Source: Rothia nasimurium (lineage in GTDB: Bacteria > Actinomycetota > Actinomycetes > Actinomycetales > Micrococcaceae). Taken from it: a stretch of 64,000 bases of DNA. Location: NCBI RefSeq assembly GCF_928382285.1, contig NZ_CAKMSS010000003.1, positions 124,001 to 188,000 on the forward strand. The letters are read 5' to 3'. Both the position numbers and the translations under genes were made by a program. The notes under the pieces are model-generated. The model saw nothing but the letters and a program-made list of their open reading frames with translations, was not told where the DNA came from and did not search any database. Positions within the stretch are counted from its first letter, which is position 1. Every line of letters begins with the position of its first letter. This document shows positions 50,318 to 58,243 of the stretch, piece after piece.

Positions 50318-50713
50318 ATGGGTAGAGCTATTTTGTTGATTGGCGGTGCCGCCCTTCTGCTGGGCGTGTGGATTTATTCGATTCTGGATGCCGCCCAGAC
50401 TGATCGTTTGCGGGTGCGCACCCTGCCTAAGGGGGCCTGGCTGGCTGTGCTGGTGCTCTTCCCCTTGTTGGGGTCGGTGCTCTGGTTTTGGTTGGGTCGC
50501 CCCCGCGGGGCGCGCCACGGGTCTTTTGGGGCCCCTGTTGCCAAGCCGCCGGTGGCTCCCGACGATGACCCTGAGTTTTTGAAGTTCTTGGAGGCCCGGG
50601 CCCGGCGCGAGCGCCAGGACGCCGAGTGGCAGGAACGCAAGAAGCGTAAGGACGCCGGTGGGCAGGGCTCTGCCCAGGGCGAGGAGGCCACCGAGCCGGA
50701 GGACGAGTCCTAG
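50318..50713 (+). CDS. PLDc_N-domain membrane protein
   Basis: 131 aa. Two hydrophobic segments (~3-22 and 38-58) with the phospholipase D N-terminal motif: Trp-Ile-Tyr-Ser-Ile-Leu-Asp-Ala, then Leu-Pro-Lys-Gly-Ala-Trp-Leu and Pro-Leu-Leu-Gly-Ser-Val-Leu-Trp-Phe-Trp-Leu-Gly-Arg. The catalytic PLD domain is absent; stand-alone PLDc_N proteins are common in actinobacteria and of unknown role. C-terminal tail is charged. ATG 50318 was chosen over an earlier ATG at 50267 because the extra residues are not hydrophobic or conserved. Confidence 0.83.
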   Translation: MGRAILLIGGAALLLGVWIYSILDAAQTDRLRVRTLPKGAWLAVLVLFPLLGSVLWFWLGRPRGARHGSFGAPVAKPPVAPDDDPEFLKFLEARARRERQDAEWQERKKRKDAGGQGSAQGEEATEPEDES

Positions 50714-50719
50714 TTTTTT

Positions 50720-50786
50720 CGAACCCCACCTTTTATCACGAGCCCCACGGTTTACAGGTGGGGCTCGTGACAAAGTGTGGGGTTCG
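50720..50786. repeat. very long hairpin between convergent genes
   Basis: Arms of ~29 bases: CGAACCCCAC (50720-50729) with GTGGGGTTCG (50777-50786), and TCACGAGCCCCAC (50736-50748) with its complement (50758-50770), few mismatches between. A T run lies before rather than after on the plus strand. Probably ends both the PLDc_N and the HAAS genes, but is much longer than an ordinary terminator. Confidence 0.75.
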
Positions 50787-50789
50787 CTC

Positions 50790-51854
50790 TTATTTCTTAG
50801 CCTGGCGGTAGGTTCGGTAGTTCTTACAGAGCTCTAGAACCAAAACGCAGGCCACAAAGATAAAAAGGGGCAAACGCCAACTTAGGCTGGCCGAATCTGG
50901 AGTAGCCCACAGCCCATAACCCCAGAAACCAAGACAAGCGATCATCATGAGGGAATAGAGGTAGAGCCGGTAGGGCTTGACCTTCTTTTGTTCTGAGAGG
51001 GAACGGGCATAGGCTACCGGGTGACCGAATTCTTCGAGGTAGCTACTTCCGCTTTCATACGCGTGCTCTTTGACTCTGGAAATTTCTTCCCGCACGCGGG
51101 CGTCTGAGATATCGCCGCGCCCCCTCAACTCCTGCTTGAATCGAGCAAGCCAGGTTTCATCGCCCTGGTAATCTTCTTCCTCATCTAGGCCTGTAACCTG
51201 CGGGGGTGAGGGCAGCAGAAAGCCCGCAGCTGTTCCCAAAACACCCAGCCCCAGGGCAGCCACTAGGTGGGTCCAGCTGGGCAGGCGCTGGGTGAAAACC
51301 TCATAGGAGGCAAATAGACCAAGCCCGATGGCTGCTGAGCCAGCCAGAATAACGAGCGCTGTCAGAAGTACGGCAGCGGTAAAGCCCAGTTTTTTGCGGC
51401 TGTGCTGAAAAATTAGGCCCATGGCGAGAACAAGCATGCCTAACGCCCCAGGAAGAAAATAGAACCCTAGCGGCTGGGAGCTGGGTCTATCACTGGGCAG
51501 TATGCCCACAACCCAGAAAAGGACGCTAAAGAAGGCTCCTGTAAAAAGCCCTGCCACCATTACTTCTTTGAGGGCCCATGGCTCGTCTTCAGAAAAGGCC
51601 TGGGTTCCTTTTTCCCGCCAGGTGGTAATTTTTTCTGCGGCCCATTCCTGAGGGCTACCGTAGAGTTCGGTGGCGCTTTCGCCGCTTTCTGCGATCTGTC
51701 TAATGACGCGGTTGATGGCGCTTTCGCTGGTGACTGCTTTGACACCGTTTGTAGCGAGGGTCGCAAAGGCAGTTTGTACCCAGTCTTTGTCTGCCGGGTT
51801 GTCGCTGGCTTCTTCGATTGCGGCGGTCAGGCGTTCGTAGGGGTTGTTTGCCAT
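50790..51854 (-). CDS. HAAS-domain membrane protein, PadR partner
   Basis: 354 aa. N-terminal soluble region, four to five hydrophobic segments between ~95 and 215, a second soluble module (~235-292) with the HAAS pattern Trp-Leu-Ala-Arg-Phe-Lys-Gln-Glu-Leu, Arg-Glu-Glu-Ile, and Glu-Glu-Phe-Gly-His-Pro-Val-Ala-Tyr-Ala-Arg, then two more segments. The first ~80 residues may be a diverged HAAS copy. HAAS/DUF1700 proteins are usually encoded next to PadR regulators, as here. ATG 51854 has GGAGGA immediately upstream. Role unknown. Confidence 0.8.
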   Translation of the reverse strand: MANNPYERLTAAIEEASDNPADKDWVQTAFATLATNGVKAVTSESAINRVIRQIAESGESATELYGSPQEWAAEKITTWREKGTQAFSEDEPWALKEVMVAGLFTGAFFSVLFWVVGILPSDRPSSQPLGFYFLPGALGMLVLAMGLIFQHSRKKLGFTAAVLLTALVILAGSAAIGLGLFASYEVFTQRLPSWTHLVAALGLGVLGTAAGFLLPSPPQVTGLDEEEDYQGDETWLARFKQELRGRGDISDARVREEISRVKEHAYESGSSYLEEFGHPVAYARSLSEQKKVKPYRLYLYSLMMIACLGFWGYGLWATPDSASLSWRLPLFIFVACVLVLELCKNYRTYRQAKK

Positions 51855-51891
51855 GTCTCCTCCTTGAGTCATATAGAAACGTCTGGTGGGT

Positions 51892-52209
51892 TTAGGCTCC
51901 GAGGGCGCTAGTGAGCCGGGCCAGGGTAGCTCGTTCGTCGGCGAGCTGGCGGGCGCCTGCGTCCGTCAGCCGGTACTGGCGGCGGGCGGGGCCGCTCTCC
52001 CCTTCCATCCAGGCGGTGGTGACGTACCCGGCTTCTTCGAGTTTGGAGAGAGCCGGGTAGAGGGAGCCGCCGCGCAGGCGTCCATAGCCCATCTCTTCCA
52101 GGCGGGTAGCCAGGCCATAGCCGTGCAGGTTTTCTTGAGCCAGGCAGGCCAGGACGGCGGTGGGCAGGGTTGCCCGTACCAGGGCCGGCGGGTAGGTGGT
52201 GGGGTTCAT
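51892..52209 (-). CDS. PadR-family transcriptional regulator
   Basis: 105 aa winged helix: Ala-Val-Leu-Ala-Cys-Leu-Ala-Gln-Glu-Asn-Leu-His-Gly-Tyr-Gly-Leu-Ala, Gly-Ser-Leu-Tyr-Pro-Ala-Leu-Ser-Lys-Leu-Glu, and Arg-Arg-Gln-Tyr-Arg-Leu-Thr-Asp-Ala-Gly. Short (s-PadR) type. GGAGG is seven bases... upstream of ATG 52209. Followed after 37 bases by the HAAS gene on the same strand, likely one operon repressed by this protein. Confidence 0.92.
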   Translation of the reverse strand: MNPTTYPPALVRATLPTAVLACLAQENLHGYGLATRLEEMGYGRLRGGSLYPALSKLEEAGYVTTAWMEGESGPARRQYRLTDAGARQLADERATLARLTSALGA

Positions 52210-52224
52210 GAGCACCTCCTTCTG

Positions 52225-52251
52225 TATCTAAGTACAACATCTACCTAGATA
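52225..52251 (-). promoter_or_regulatory. probable PadR operator
   Basis: TATCTA and TAGATA separated by 15 bases, with another ATCTA between, in the AT-rich promoter region just before padR. Autorepression is common in this family; assignment is inferred. Confidence 0.45.
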
Positions 52252-52294
52252 GGTTTCAAGACTTTTGTCAATTATTACCAAACAGCACCTACGC

Positions 52295-52327
52295 AGAAGC
52301 CCCCGCACACAATGTGCGGGGGCTTCT
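52295..52327. terminator. terminator upstream of padR
   Basis: Perfect 15-bp stem AGAAGCCCCCGCACA (52295-52309) and its complement (52313-52327), loop CAA. It lies between the ccsB operon end, beyond repeat copy B, and the padR promoter. Confidence 0.85.
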
Positions 52328-52385
52328 ATGAACCTGTGGGAGAACGCTTTATAGAAGCTGGTTAACCAAAGCAATTAGGCGACTC

Positions 52386-52543
52386 AGGCTCGCAGCGAAG
52401 CTGCTGGCTCGGGGCTGGCGTGAATCGCTGGTGATGAGCACCGAGATTCCGAGCGCGCGAGGAAAACAAATCTCGGTGCGAATCTGGCGAGCTTGCGAGC
52501 CAGCTTGTGAACCAGCGAGAGGGTCGGCAGCGAGCGCGAGCCT
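52386..52543. repeat. dispersed inverted-repeat element, copy B
   Basis: About 158 bases. The left end repeats 26 bases of the right end of copy A in inverse orientation (52387-52412), the right end carries the inverse of AGGCTCGCGCT, and the middle has an 11-bp stem GCACCGAGATT (52438-52448) / AATCTCGGTGC (52469-52479) around the same CCGAGCGCGCGAGGAAAA loop. The stem sequence differs from copy A but remains complementary. The gap 52210-52570 holds no gene otherwise. Confidence 0.65.
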
Positions 52544-52570
52544 GGGGAGCCGTAATGAGGGGTATAAATC

Positions 52571-53662
52571 CTAGAGACCCGAGTAGGAGTGCAGGCCCGA
52601 GAAGTACACGTTGACCACGGTGAAGTTGAAGATGATGCAGAGGTAGCCTGCGATGGAGAGCCAGGCGCTGGGCGGGCCCGACCAGCCGCGGGTGGCACGA
52701 GCGTGTAGGTAGGCGGCGTAGACCACCCAGATGATGAAGGTCCAGACTTCCTTGGTGTCCCAGCCCCAGTAGCGGCCCCAGGCTTTTTCTGCCCAGATAG
52801 CACCGGCGCCCAGGGTGAAGGTCCACATGGCGAAGCCTACGGTGTTGAGGCGGAAGGAGAAGTTTTCGAGGGCGGTGGATGAGGGGATGAGGCGCATGAA
52901 GCCGAGACGGGCCAGGGAGCTGTCATTACCTTCGATGATGTGGCGTTCGCGGGAGGTTTGTACCAGCTGCAGGATTGCCATGGCGAAGGTGATGGTGAAG
53001 ATGGCGGAAGCCAGCACCGCGATGGATACGTGAATCACTAGCCAGTAAGACTGGAGAGCAGGCACCAGCTGACCTACGGGGGTGGGGTAGGCGATGGTGG
53101 CTGCGGTCATCATGGTCAGAGCCAGGCCAGATACCAGGGTCCCTACAAAGCGCAGGTCGCGGAAAATCAGGAAGCCCAGGTAAACCACAACCACGAGCAG
53201 GGCGCCGGTGGTACAGAATTCGTACATGTTGCCCCAGGGCACGCGGTTAGCGGCGAAGGCGCGGGAGAGCACACCGGCCAGGTGAATCAGGCAGCCCAGG
53301 GCCAGAATGACCACACCGGCGCGGGCGGCAGGTCGGCGTTCGCCGCTACCGTAGCGCATCTCTGAGTCGGCGACGTGACCGGCGATCTTTGCGGCTGCTG
53401 ATTTCTTGTAGCCCATGCCGCGTTCGCCGGTGCCCTGCTCGGTGCCGCTAATGCGAGCTGAGCGGGCATTTTTGACGCGGGCACCGGCACCCACGAGTTC
53501 CTTTTCAGCTTCGGGGACCGTGGCGGCTTCAAGGCGCTTGGTGGTGCGGGAGTGGGCAGCGACGTCCCAGGCAAAGGCTACGAAGGCCACCATGTAGGTG
53601 ATCGCCGCAAGGTACATAAAGAGTTCGCTCCAGCGGGCGAGCTCTATGTTGACTTCTGACAT
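52571..53662 (-). CDS. ccsB: cytochrome c biogenesis protein CcsB/ResC (CcsA-type)
   Basis: 363 aa multi-pass protein, heme-handling half of the system II synthase. The WWD-type signature Trp-Ala-Glu-Lys-Ala-Trp-Gly-Arg-Tyr-Trp-Gly-Trp-Asp-Thr-Lys-Glu-Val-Trp is near 290-307, and conserved His residues flank it (Val-Ile-His-Val, Tyr-Leu-His-Ala-Arg). A ~90-residue cytoplasmic insert follows the first helix. Last gene of the operon, 80 bases after resB. Confidence 0.94.
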   Translation of the reverse strand: MSEVNIELARWSELFMYLAAITYMVAFVAFAWDVAAHSRTTKRLEAATVPEAEKELVGAGARVKNARSARISGTEQGTGERGMGYKKSAAAKIAGHVADSEMRYGSGERRPAARAGVVILALGCLIHLAGVLSRAFAANRVPWGNMYEFCTTGALLVVVVYLGFLIFRDLRFVGTLVSGLALTMMTAATIAYPTPVGQLVPALQSYWLVIHVSIAVLASAIFTITFAMAILQLVQTSRERHIIEGNDSSLARLGFMRLIPSSTALENFSFRLNTVGFAMWTFTLGAGAIWAEKAWGRYWGWDTKEVWTFIIWVVYAAYLHARATRGWSGPPSAWLSIAGYLCIIFNFTVVNVYFSGLHSYSGL

Positions 53663-53742
53663 GGTGTTCTCACTTCACAGGTTGAGGTAGGGCGCGGACG
53701 CCGGTGCCCGGCCGGGTTGCCCCGGGGTAGGCGGTGGGTAGG

Positions 53743-55347
53743 TTAGGCTTCATCAAATTCTAGTCCCCATTGCTCGGCAAAGAGGTCGGTGAGTCTATCG
53801 GCTTCGGTTGCGAGCCTGGGGTCTTCGCCGCGGGCCAGTAGGCCGTATTCGACGGTGAGCAGGCGGTTAGCGCCGGTGCCGCTTTCAGTGGCGCGCACCC
53901 AGACGCGGCGGCGGGCAACGAAGACAGAGAGCAGTAGACCGCCGAAGAGCAGGGTGGCCGAGATCAGGGCGATAGGACGGCCGGGGTCTGAGCGTATTTC
54001 AATACCGGCGTAGCGCTTGACGCCCAAAAACTCGATGGTTCCGTGGCCGCCTGGCAGGGTGGCGGTGTTGTTACTGGCATCGAGCACGATACCGTTGCCT
54101 GCTGCCATGGTGTTGAGCGGGGTGAGGCTATCGATGTCGAGTACGTAGACGTTCTGGGGTACACCGTTATCAAGCCCCAGGTCGCCCGCGTAGCTTTGGA
54201 GCACCAGCATGGGGTTGAGCAGGTCGGAGTCGATAGAGGTGGGGGCGCTACCGGTAGTGCGTTCGCCGGTGGGCAGGAACATGCCCACAAAACCTAGCTG
54301 GTCGGGGTGGGCGTCCGGAACCTTCAGCACGATAGATGAGAGGTAGCTACGGCCCGAGGGTAGGCCCACCACGGGCCCCTCGTAGGCAACAGAGCCGTCA
54401 GTGTTGGTGATACGGACGACCGGTGAGTAGCCGTTACCCAGCAGGTAGATAGAGGTTCCCTCAAAGTAGATGGGTTCATTGACTCTGAGGGTCTGCTCAC
54501 GCTGTTCACCGTCTGCACTGGTGAGGGTGAAGTCAGCTTCGTAGTTGATATCTGAGCCGTAGGTGGGTGAGCCTTCCTGACGGTCGTATTCGACGGTCAG
54601 GTTGTTGAGGGTGGCTGAGTAGGGCACCAGCCAGTCGGGGTTGTAGTTGGTGCCGGGGCTGAAGGAGTCATAGGCGACCAGGGAGTTGACGAAGGTTTCG
54701 TCCTCGGTCACCACTCGCTGGCCGCTGTAGCCAAAGAGGGAGCCAAGCGCTACCGCAATCAGCACACCGATCATGGCCAGGTGGAAGAGAATGTTTCCCA
54801 GTTCGCGCAGGTAGCCGCGTTCAGCAGCAACGTTTACAACACCCGGGGCTTCTTCGCGCACCTCAATACGGTAGCGGCGCTTTTTCAGCACGGCCGCAGC
54901 GTCCTCAATAGCGCGGGAGGCTGTTAGCTCCCCGGCACCCGCGCCTACCGGAATGGTGAGGGTGCGGTGCTGGGGTAGGCGGGAGAAGTTCTTGGGGGTG
55001 CGGGCGGGCCCTGACCGCATGGCCTGGTAGTGCTTGGTAGCGCGGGGAATGACGCAGCCAATCAGGGACACAAAAAGCAGAATATAGATAGCCGCAAACC
55101 AGACCGACGAGAAGACATCAAAGAGCTGGAGCTTATCAGCGATAGGGCCCCAGGTGGGGTGCACCTCGATGTAGTCAGCTACAGCAGCGGGGTCCTGAAT
55201 ACGCTGGGGAAAGACCGAACCGGGCACAGCGGCGACCGCCAGCATAAGCAGCAGGAAGAGGGCGGTGTTCATCTTGGTCAGCTGCGTCCATGCCCAGCGG
55301 AGCATTTCCAGCGGGCCTAGTGCCGGGGCGTCCTGAGTCTCTGCCAT
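53743..55347 (-). CDS. resB: cytochrome c biogenesis protein ResB
   Basis: 534 aa. N-terminal helices (~27-45 and 85-103), a third near 195-212, a large external domain (~225-440), and a final helix near 465. The opening Ala-Trp-Thr-Gln-Leu-Thr-Lys-Met-Asn-Thr-Ala-Leu and Gly-Ser-Val-Phe-Pro-Gln match ResB/Ccs1, which with CcsA/ResC exports heme and joins it to apocytochrome. Preceded by ccdA with a 45-base gap. Confidence 0.94.
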   Translation of the reverse strand: MAETQDAPALGPLEMLRWAWTQLTKMNTALFLLLMLAVAAVPGSVFPQRIQDPAAVADYIEVHPTWGPIADKLQLFDVFSSVWFAAIYILLFVSLIGCVIPRATKHYQAMRSGPARTPKNFSRLPQHRTLTIPVGAGAGELTASRAIEDAAAVLKKRRYRIEVREEAPGVVNVAAERGYLRELGNILFHLAMIGVLIAVALGSLFGYSGQRVVTEDETFVNSLVAYDSFSPGTNYNPDWLVPYSATLNNLTVEYDRQEGSPTYGSDINYEADFTLTSADGEQREQTLRVNEPIYFEGTSIYLLGNGYSPVVRITNTDGSVAYEGPVVGLPSGRSYLSSIVLKVPDAHPDQLGFVGMFLPTGERTTGSAPTSIDSDLLNPMLVLQSYAGDLGLDNGVPQNVYVLDIDSLTPLNTMAAGNGIVLDASNNTATLPGGHGTIEFLGVKRYAGIEIRSDPGRPIALISATLLFGGLLLSVFVARRRVWVRATESGTGANRLLTVEYGLLARGEDPRLATEADRLTDLFAEQWGLEFDEA

Positions 55348-55392
55348 GTTTTCCTTGCTATCTTCGGTTCGGTACGTCAGTGTGGGGTGTGT

Positions 55393-56145
55393 TTAGATGG
55401 GGAGTTCGTAGACCGGCATGCTGGCCTGGAACCAGGACATCAGCTGCGTCCAGAGGCCGGTCGCCAGAAGCAGGCCGATGATGATGAGCATGATGCCGCC
55501 CAGGCGCTGGAGCAGAAGTCGGTTTCGGCGGGCCCAACCCATGGTATTGACGCCGCGGGCAACGCCCAGCGCCACGAGCAGGAAGGGAATCCCTAACCCC
55601 AAGCAGTAGGCCAAGGTCAGCAGGATGGCCTTACTGTTATCGGAACCGCCGGTATAGACCAGGGTCTGTACAGCTGCAAAGGTGGGGCCGATGCAGGGAG
55701 CCCAGCCCAGACCAAAGGTGATCCCCAGAATGGGGGCACCCCAGAGGCCGGCCGGAGGTTTGGCCTCAATTTTGCGGTCGCGCTGGAAAAAATCAAAGCG
55801 CCCCATGAAGACCAGACCCATGAGAATTACCAGCAGACCCAGCACCAGGTCTACCCAGCCCTGGCCGCGGAGCCAGGGGGCGGCTCCCAGCTGGGCCAGC
55901 ACCACAGACATGAGCACAAAAATAAAGGAGAAGCCCAGCACGAAGAGGCCGATGCCGGTCACCATGCGCAGGTTGCGGCGGCGGGGGCTCATCTCTCCCC
56001 CCGATAGGCCGGTCACGTAGCCCAGGTAGCCCGGCACCAGCGGTAGCACGCAGGGGGAGGCAAACGAGACCAGGCCCGCCAGTGCCGCAAGGGGCAGGGC
56101 GAGCCAGAGGGAGCCGTCGAGAACGATATTGCCGAAACTAGGCAC
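55393..56145 (-). CDS. ccdA: cytochrome c biogenesis thiol transporter CcdA
   Basis: 250 aa, six helices. The first repeat carries Pro-Cys-Val-Leu-Pro-Leu-Val-Pro-Gly-Tyr-Leu and the second Gly-Trp-Ala-Pro-Cys-Ile-Gly-Pro, the two redox Cys. It carries electrons from cytosolic thioredoxin across the membrane to the TlpA-type protein. Its start overlaps the tlpA stop region by eight bases. trxA at 12691 could be the donor. Confidence 0.95.
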   Translation of the reverse strand: MPSFGNIVLDGSLWLALPLAALAGLVSFASPCVLPLVPGYLGYVTGLSGGEMSPRRRNLRMVTGIGLFVLGFSFIFVLMSVVLAQLGAAPWLRGQGWVDLVLGLLVILMGLVFMGRFDFFQRDRKIEAKPPAGLWGAPILGITFGLGWAPCIGPTFAAVQTLVYTGGSDNSKAILLTLAYCLGLGIPFLLVALGVARGVNTMGWARRNRLLLQRLGGIMLIIIGLLLATGLWTQLMSWFQASMPVYELPI

Positions 56146-56746
56146 TGACCTGGTCTTCGAGTAGGGTGCCCAGCACAGACTTGTCGATTTGCCCCAGAAT
56201 ACGGGCCGCTACGCGCCCTTCAGCGTCGAGGACGACCGTGGTCGGCACCGCCTGGGCAGGCACGTACTTGCTCATGGCAAGCAGCACCTTGCCGGTCACG
56301 TCGCGGAAGGAGGGGTAGGGTACGGAGAAGTTCTTTTCGAAGGCCTCAGCGGTACCCTTTTCATCGCGGACGTTGGCCCCGTAGAAGGCAACCTTCTCGC
56401 CGTAGGCTTCGTGCAGTTCGTTGAGCCAGGGAGCTTCAACGCGGCAGGGGGCACACCCGGCGTACCAGAAGTTCAGCAGCACGGGCTTACCGCGCAGGTC
56501 TGCGGCTGAGACGACGGTACCGTCAAAAAGTTCGCTTTCGAAGTCAACGGGTTCGCCGCGCTCACCAGCGGCGTATTCGGTGACGCTACCATCACCGGCG
56601 ATGTAGCCCTTGGAGTCGCCCGCATCGGCCTGGGCAGCCAGGGAGTCCTGAGTGGATGAGCAGGCAGAGAGCAGGCCGACAGTTCCCAGAGCGGCGATGC
56701 TCAGGGCCTGCTTACGGCTGACGCGGGCAGGGAAAGAGGTAGACAT
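56138..56746 (-). CDS. TlpA/ResA-like thiol-disulfide lipoprotein
   Basis: 202 aa. Signal with a run of Ala/Gly/Leu and lipobox-like Leu-Leu-Ser-Ala-Cys, so probably anchored outside the membrane. Thioredoxin fold with Cys-Ala-Pro-Cys in Phe-Trp-Tyr-Ala-Gly-Cys-Ala-Pro-Cys and cis-Pro in Ala-Val-Pro-Thr-Thr. It keeps heme-binding Cys of apocytochromes reduced, receiving electrons through CcdA. Overlaps ccdA by eight bases. Confidence 0.93.
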   Translation of the reverse strand: MSTSFPARVSRKQALSIAALGTVGLLSACSSTQDSLAAQADAGDSKGYIAGDGSVTEYAAGERGEPVDFESELFDGTVVSAADLRGKPVLLNFWYAGCAPCRVEAPWLNELHEAYGEKVAFYGANVRDEKGTAEAFEKNFSVPYPSFRDVTGKVLLAMSKYVPAQAVPTTVVLDAEGRVAARILGQIDKSVLGTLLEDQVSA

Positions 56747-56796
56747 GAATTACAGGTCTTTCAGGTCAGTGTAATGTGCGCTTGCAGTCGGTGCCA

Positions 56797-57483
56797 TTAT
56801 GACCCCGGTAACTGAATAACACCTGAATAGAGTTCGGCAGCAGGCTCAACATAGGAGAGTTTAGGCTTGCCAGGGGCGAAAATATTGGGGAAGGTAAAAC
56901 TTGTAATGGAAGCTAAATTGCACTGGCGGCTGCGCGGGTCGTGCGGCAGCGCCCCACCCTCTACAGAGGTGCGGGCCATCCAGATGGGTAGCTGGTGCGA
57001 GACAATAATCGCCTCGGCGCCGTCCCCGCCCTTCTCGTAGGCGGTGCGGGCGGCGTCCTTAATAGCCTCAGCCATACGCGTTACCTGATTCCGGTAGGGT
57101 TCACCCCAGGACGGACGCAGGGGGTTGAGCAGGTGCTTCCAGTGGCGGGGGTTGTTCAAGAGCTCCTGCTTATTCACGTGCAGACCCTCGAAGTAGTTCC
57201 CGGCCTCAATCACACGTTCATCGGGCTGGGCAACCAGGCCCAGCAGTTCCTCGATGGGGGCAGCCGACTCGCGGGTGCGGGTGAGCGGGGAGCAGACCAG
57301 GTGCACAATGTTGGCACCGGCGTCCGCGCGGCGCTTAAACTCTTCGGCAGACAGGCGCACCATCTTCTGCCCGGTCTCAGACAGGTGGTAGTTGGGCAGA
57401 CGCCCATACACGATACGGTCGGGGTTGTGCACCTCGCCGTGGCGCATCAGGTGCACGGTAACAGTTGCCGAAGAAGTATTCAT
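56797..57483 (-). CDS. histidine-phosphatase-superfamily protein
   Basis: 228 aa. Phosphohistidine motif Leu-Met-Arg-His-Gly-Glu-Val at ~11-17, Arg in Ser-Pro-Leu-Thr-Arg-Thr, and second His in Val-Ser-His-Gln-Leu-Pro-Ile-Trp. Annotated as phosphoglycerate-mutase-like in many genomes, but the position before tlpA-ccdA-resB-ccsB is a recurrent actinobacterial arrangement, suggesting a different, unknown substrate. Confidence 0.9.
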   Translation of the reverse strand: MNTSSATVTVHLMRHGEVHNPDRIVYGRLPNYHLSETGQKMVRLSAEEFKRRADAGANIVHLVCSPLTRTRESAAPIEELLGLVAQPDERVIEAGNYFEGLHVNKQELLNNPRHWKHLLNPLRPSWGEPYRNQVTRMAEAIKDAARTAYEKGGDGAEAIIVSHQLPIWMARTSVEGGALPHDPRSRQCNLASITSFTFPNIFAPGKPKLSYVEPAAELYSGVIQLPGS

Positions 57484-57536
57484 ATCTCTAGTCTCTCAAA
57501 CCTAGTCAGTAAGCGCTAACCAGCAACCCCGCCGGT

Positions 57537-57791
57537 TTACTCCGCCAGTTTCTTCTCAATAATCTTCGCCAGGCGTTTGGCATTGACCTGCCAGAAGTCC
57601 TTAACCTCACCGTCAACCCGCAGCACCGGGATCTCGGTGCGGTGACGCTCCAACAGGTCGGGGTGCTCTTCAACGTTGATTTCTGTATAGGTCAGCCCGT
57701 AGCTGTCTGTCACCCGACCGGTCGTCTCCCGAGCAGCTTCGCACAGGTGGCAGCCGGGCTTGGTCAGCAGTTCAATCAGTGGTGTAGCCAT
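57537..57791 (-). CDS. glutaredoxin-like protein
   Basis: 84 aa. Thioredoxin-fold core with Cys-His-Leu-Cys near 13-16 (Lys-Pro-Gly-Cys-His-Leu-Cys-Glu-Ala), Ile-Asn-Val-Glu-Glu-His-Pro and cis-Pro in Glu-Ile-Pro-Val-Leu-Arg-Val-Asp-Gly. Belongs to the DUF836/glutaredoxin-2-like group. First gene of the cytochrome c biogenesis unit, 53 bases before the phosphatase. A GTG one codon earlier is possible. Confidence 0.88.
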   Translation of the reverse strand: MATPLIELLTKPGCHLCEAARETTGRVTDSYGLTYTEINVEEHPDLLERHRTEIPVLRVDGEVKDFWQVNAKRLAKIIEKKLAE

Positions 57792-57863
57792 CACACCACT
57801 CTAACCTGCCCCTCCCCTAGCAGGCGAGCGGGCCCGCCCGCCCCGAAAAGTCCGGTGATACAG

Positions 57864-57899
57864 CGCGAGCCCCGCACCGAAACAGGTGCGGGGCTCGCG
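57864..57899 (-). terminator. terminator after the bS22 gene
   Basis: 15-bp perfect stem CGCGAGCCCCGCACC (57864-57878) / complement (57885-57899), six-base loop. No U tract, as is frequent in actinobacteria. Confidence 0.75.
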
Positions 57900-57908
57900 G
57901 TGAAGAAT

Positions 57909-58007
57909 TTACTTCTTGTTGCGGCGCTGGTGGCGAGTCTTGCGAAGAAGCTTGCGGTGCTTCTTCTTAGACATACGCTTGCGGCGCTTCTTGATAACTG
58001 AACCCAT
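57909..58007 (-). CDS. small ribosomal protein bS22 (AURKAIP1/COX24 domain)
   Basis: 32 aa, almost half Lys and [20 protein letters not shown]. This matches the tiny actinobacterial ribosomal protein seen in mycobacterial ribosome structures. The start is ATG 58007; the reading frame continues upstream but without similarity. AGGTGA precedes the start. Confidence 0.92.
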   Translation of the reverse strand: MGSVIKKRRKRMSKKKHRKLLRKTRHQRRNKK

Positions 58008-58243
58008 TGGATTCACCTCACTTATTAAATAGTGGTCGATACCCGGCCGACAGCAACCACCCGAGGGCGGTAGGTCGGTAGCTATCCGGGCGCTATACCG
58101 GTATAAACGCTCCAAAGCACGCATAAAGGGCATAGCAATACCCTCGGCGTGAAAAAACGCTCTCTCCCAAGCCTACAGGCAAACAGGGCTTTTCGCCGAC
58201 TGTTCACCGGCAAGTGAGAGCATTTTCTCGTTTTATCTACCCT
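58008..58243. other. gene-free region upstream of the bS22 gene
   Basis: About 235 bases between two minus-strand genes. It must hold the bS22 promoter; Ala/Arg codons of an upstream open extension are not credible. No hairpin with a U tract ends the FadR-like gene clearly. Confidence 0.35.
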
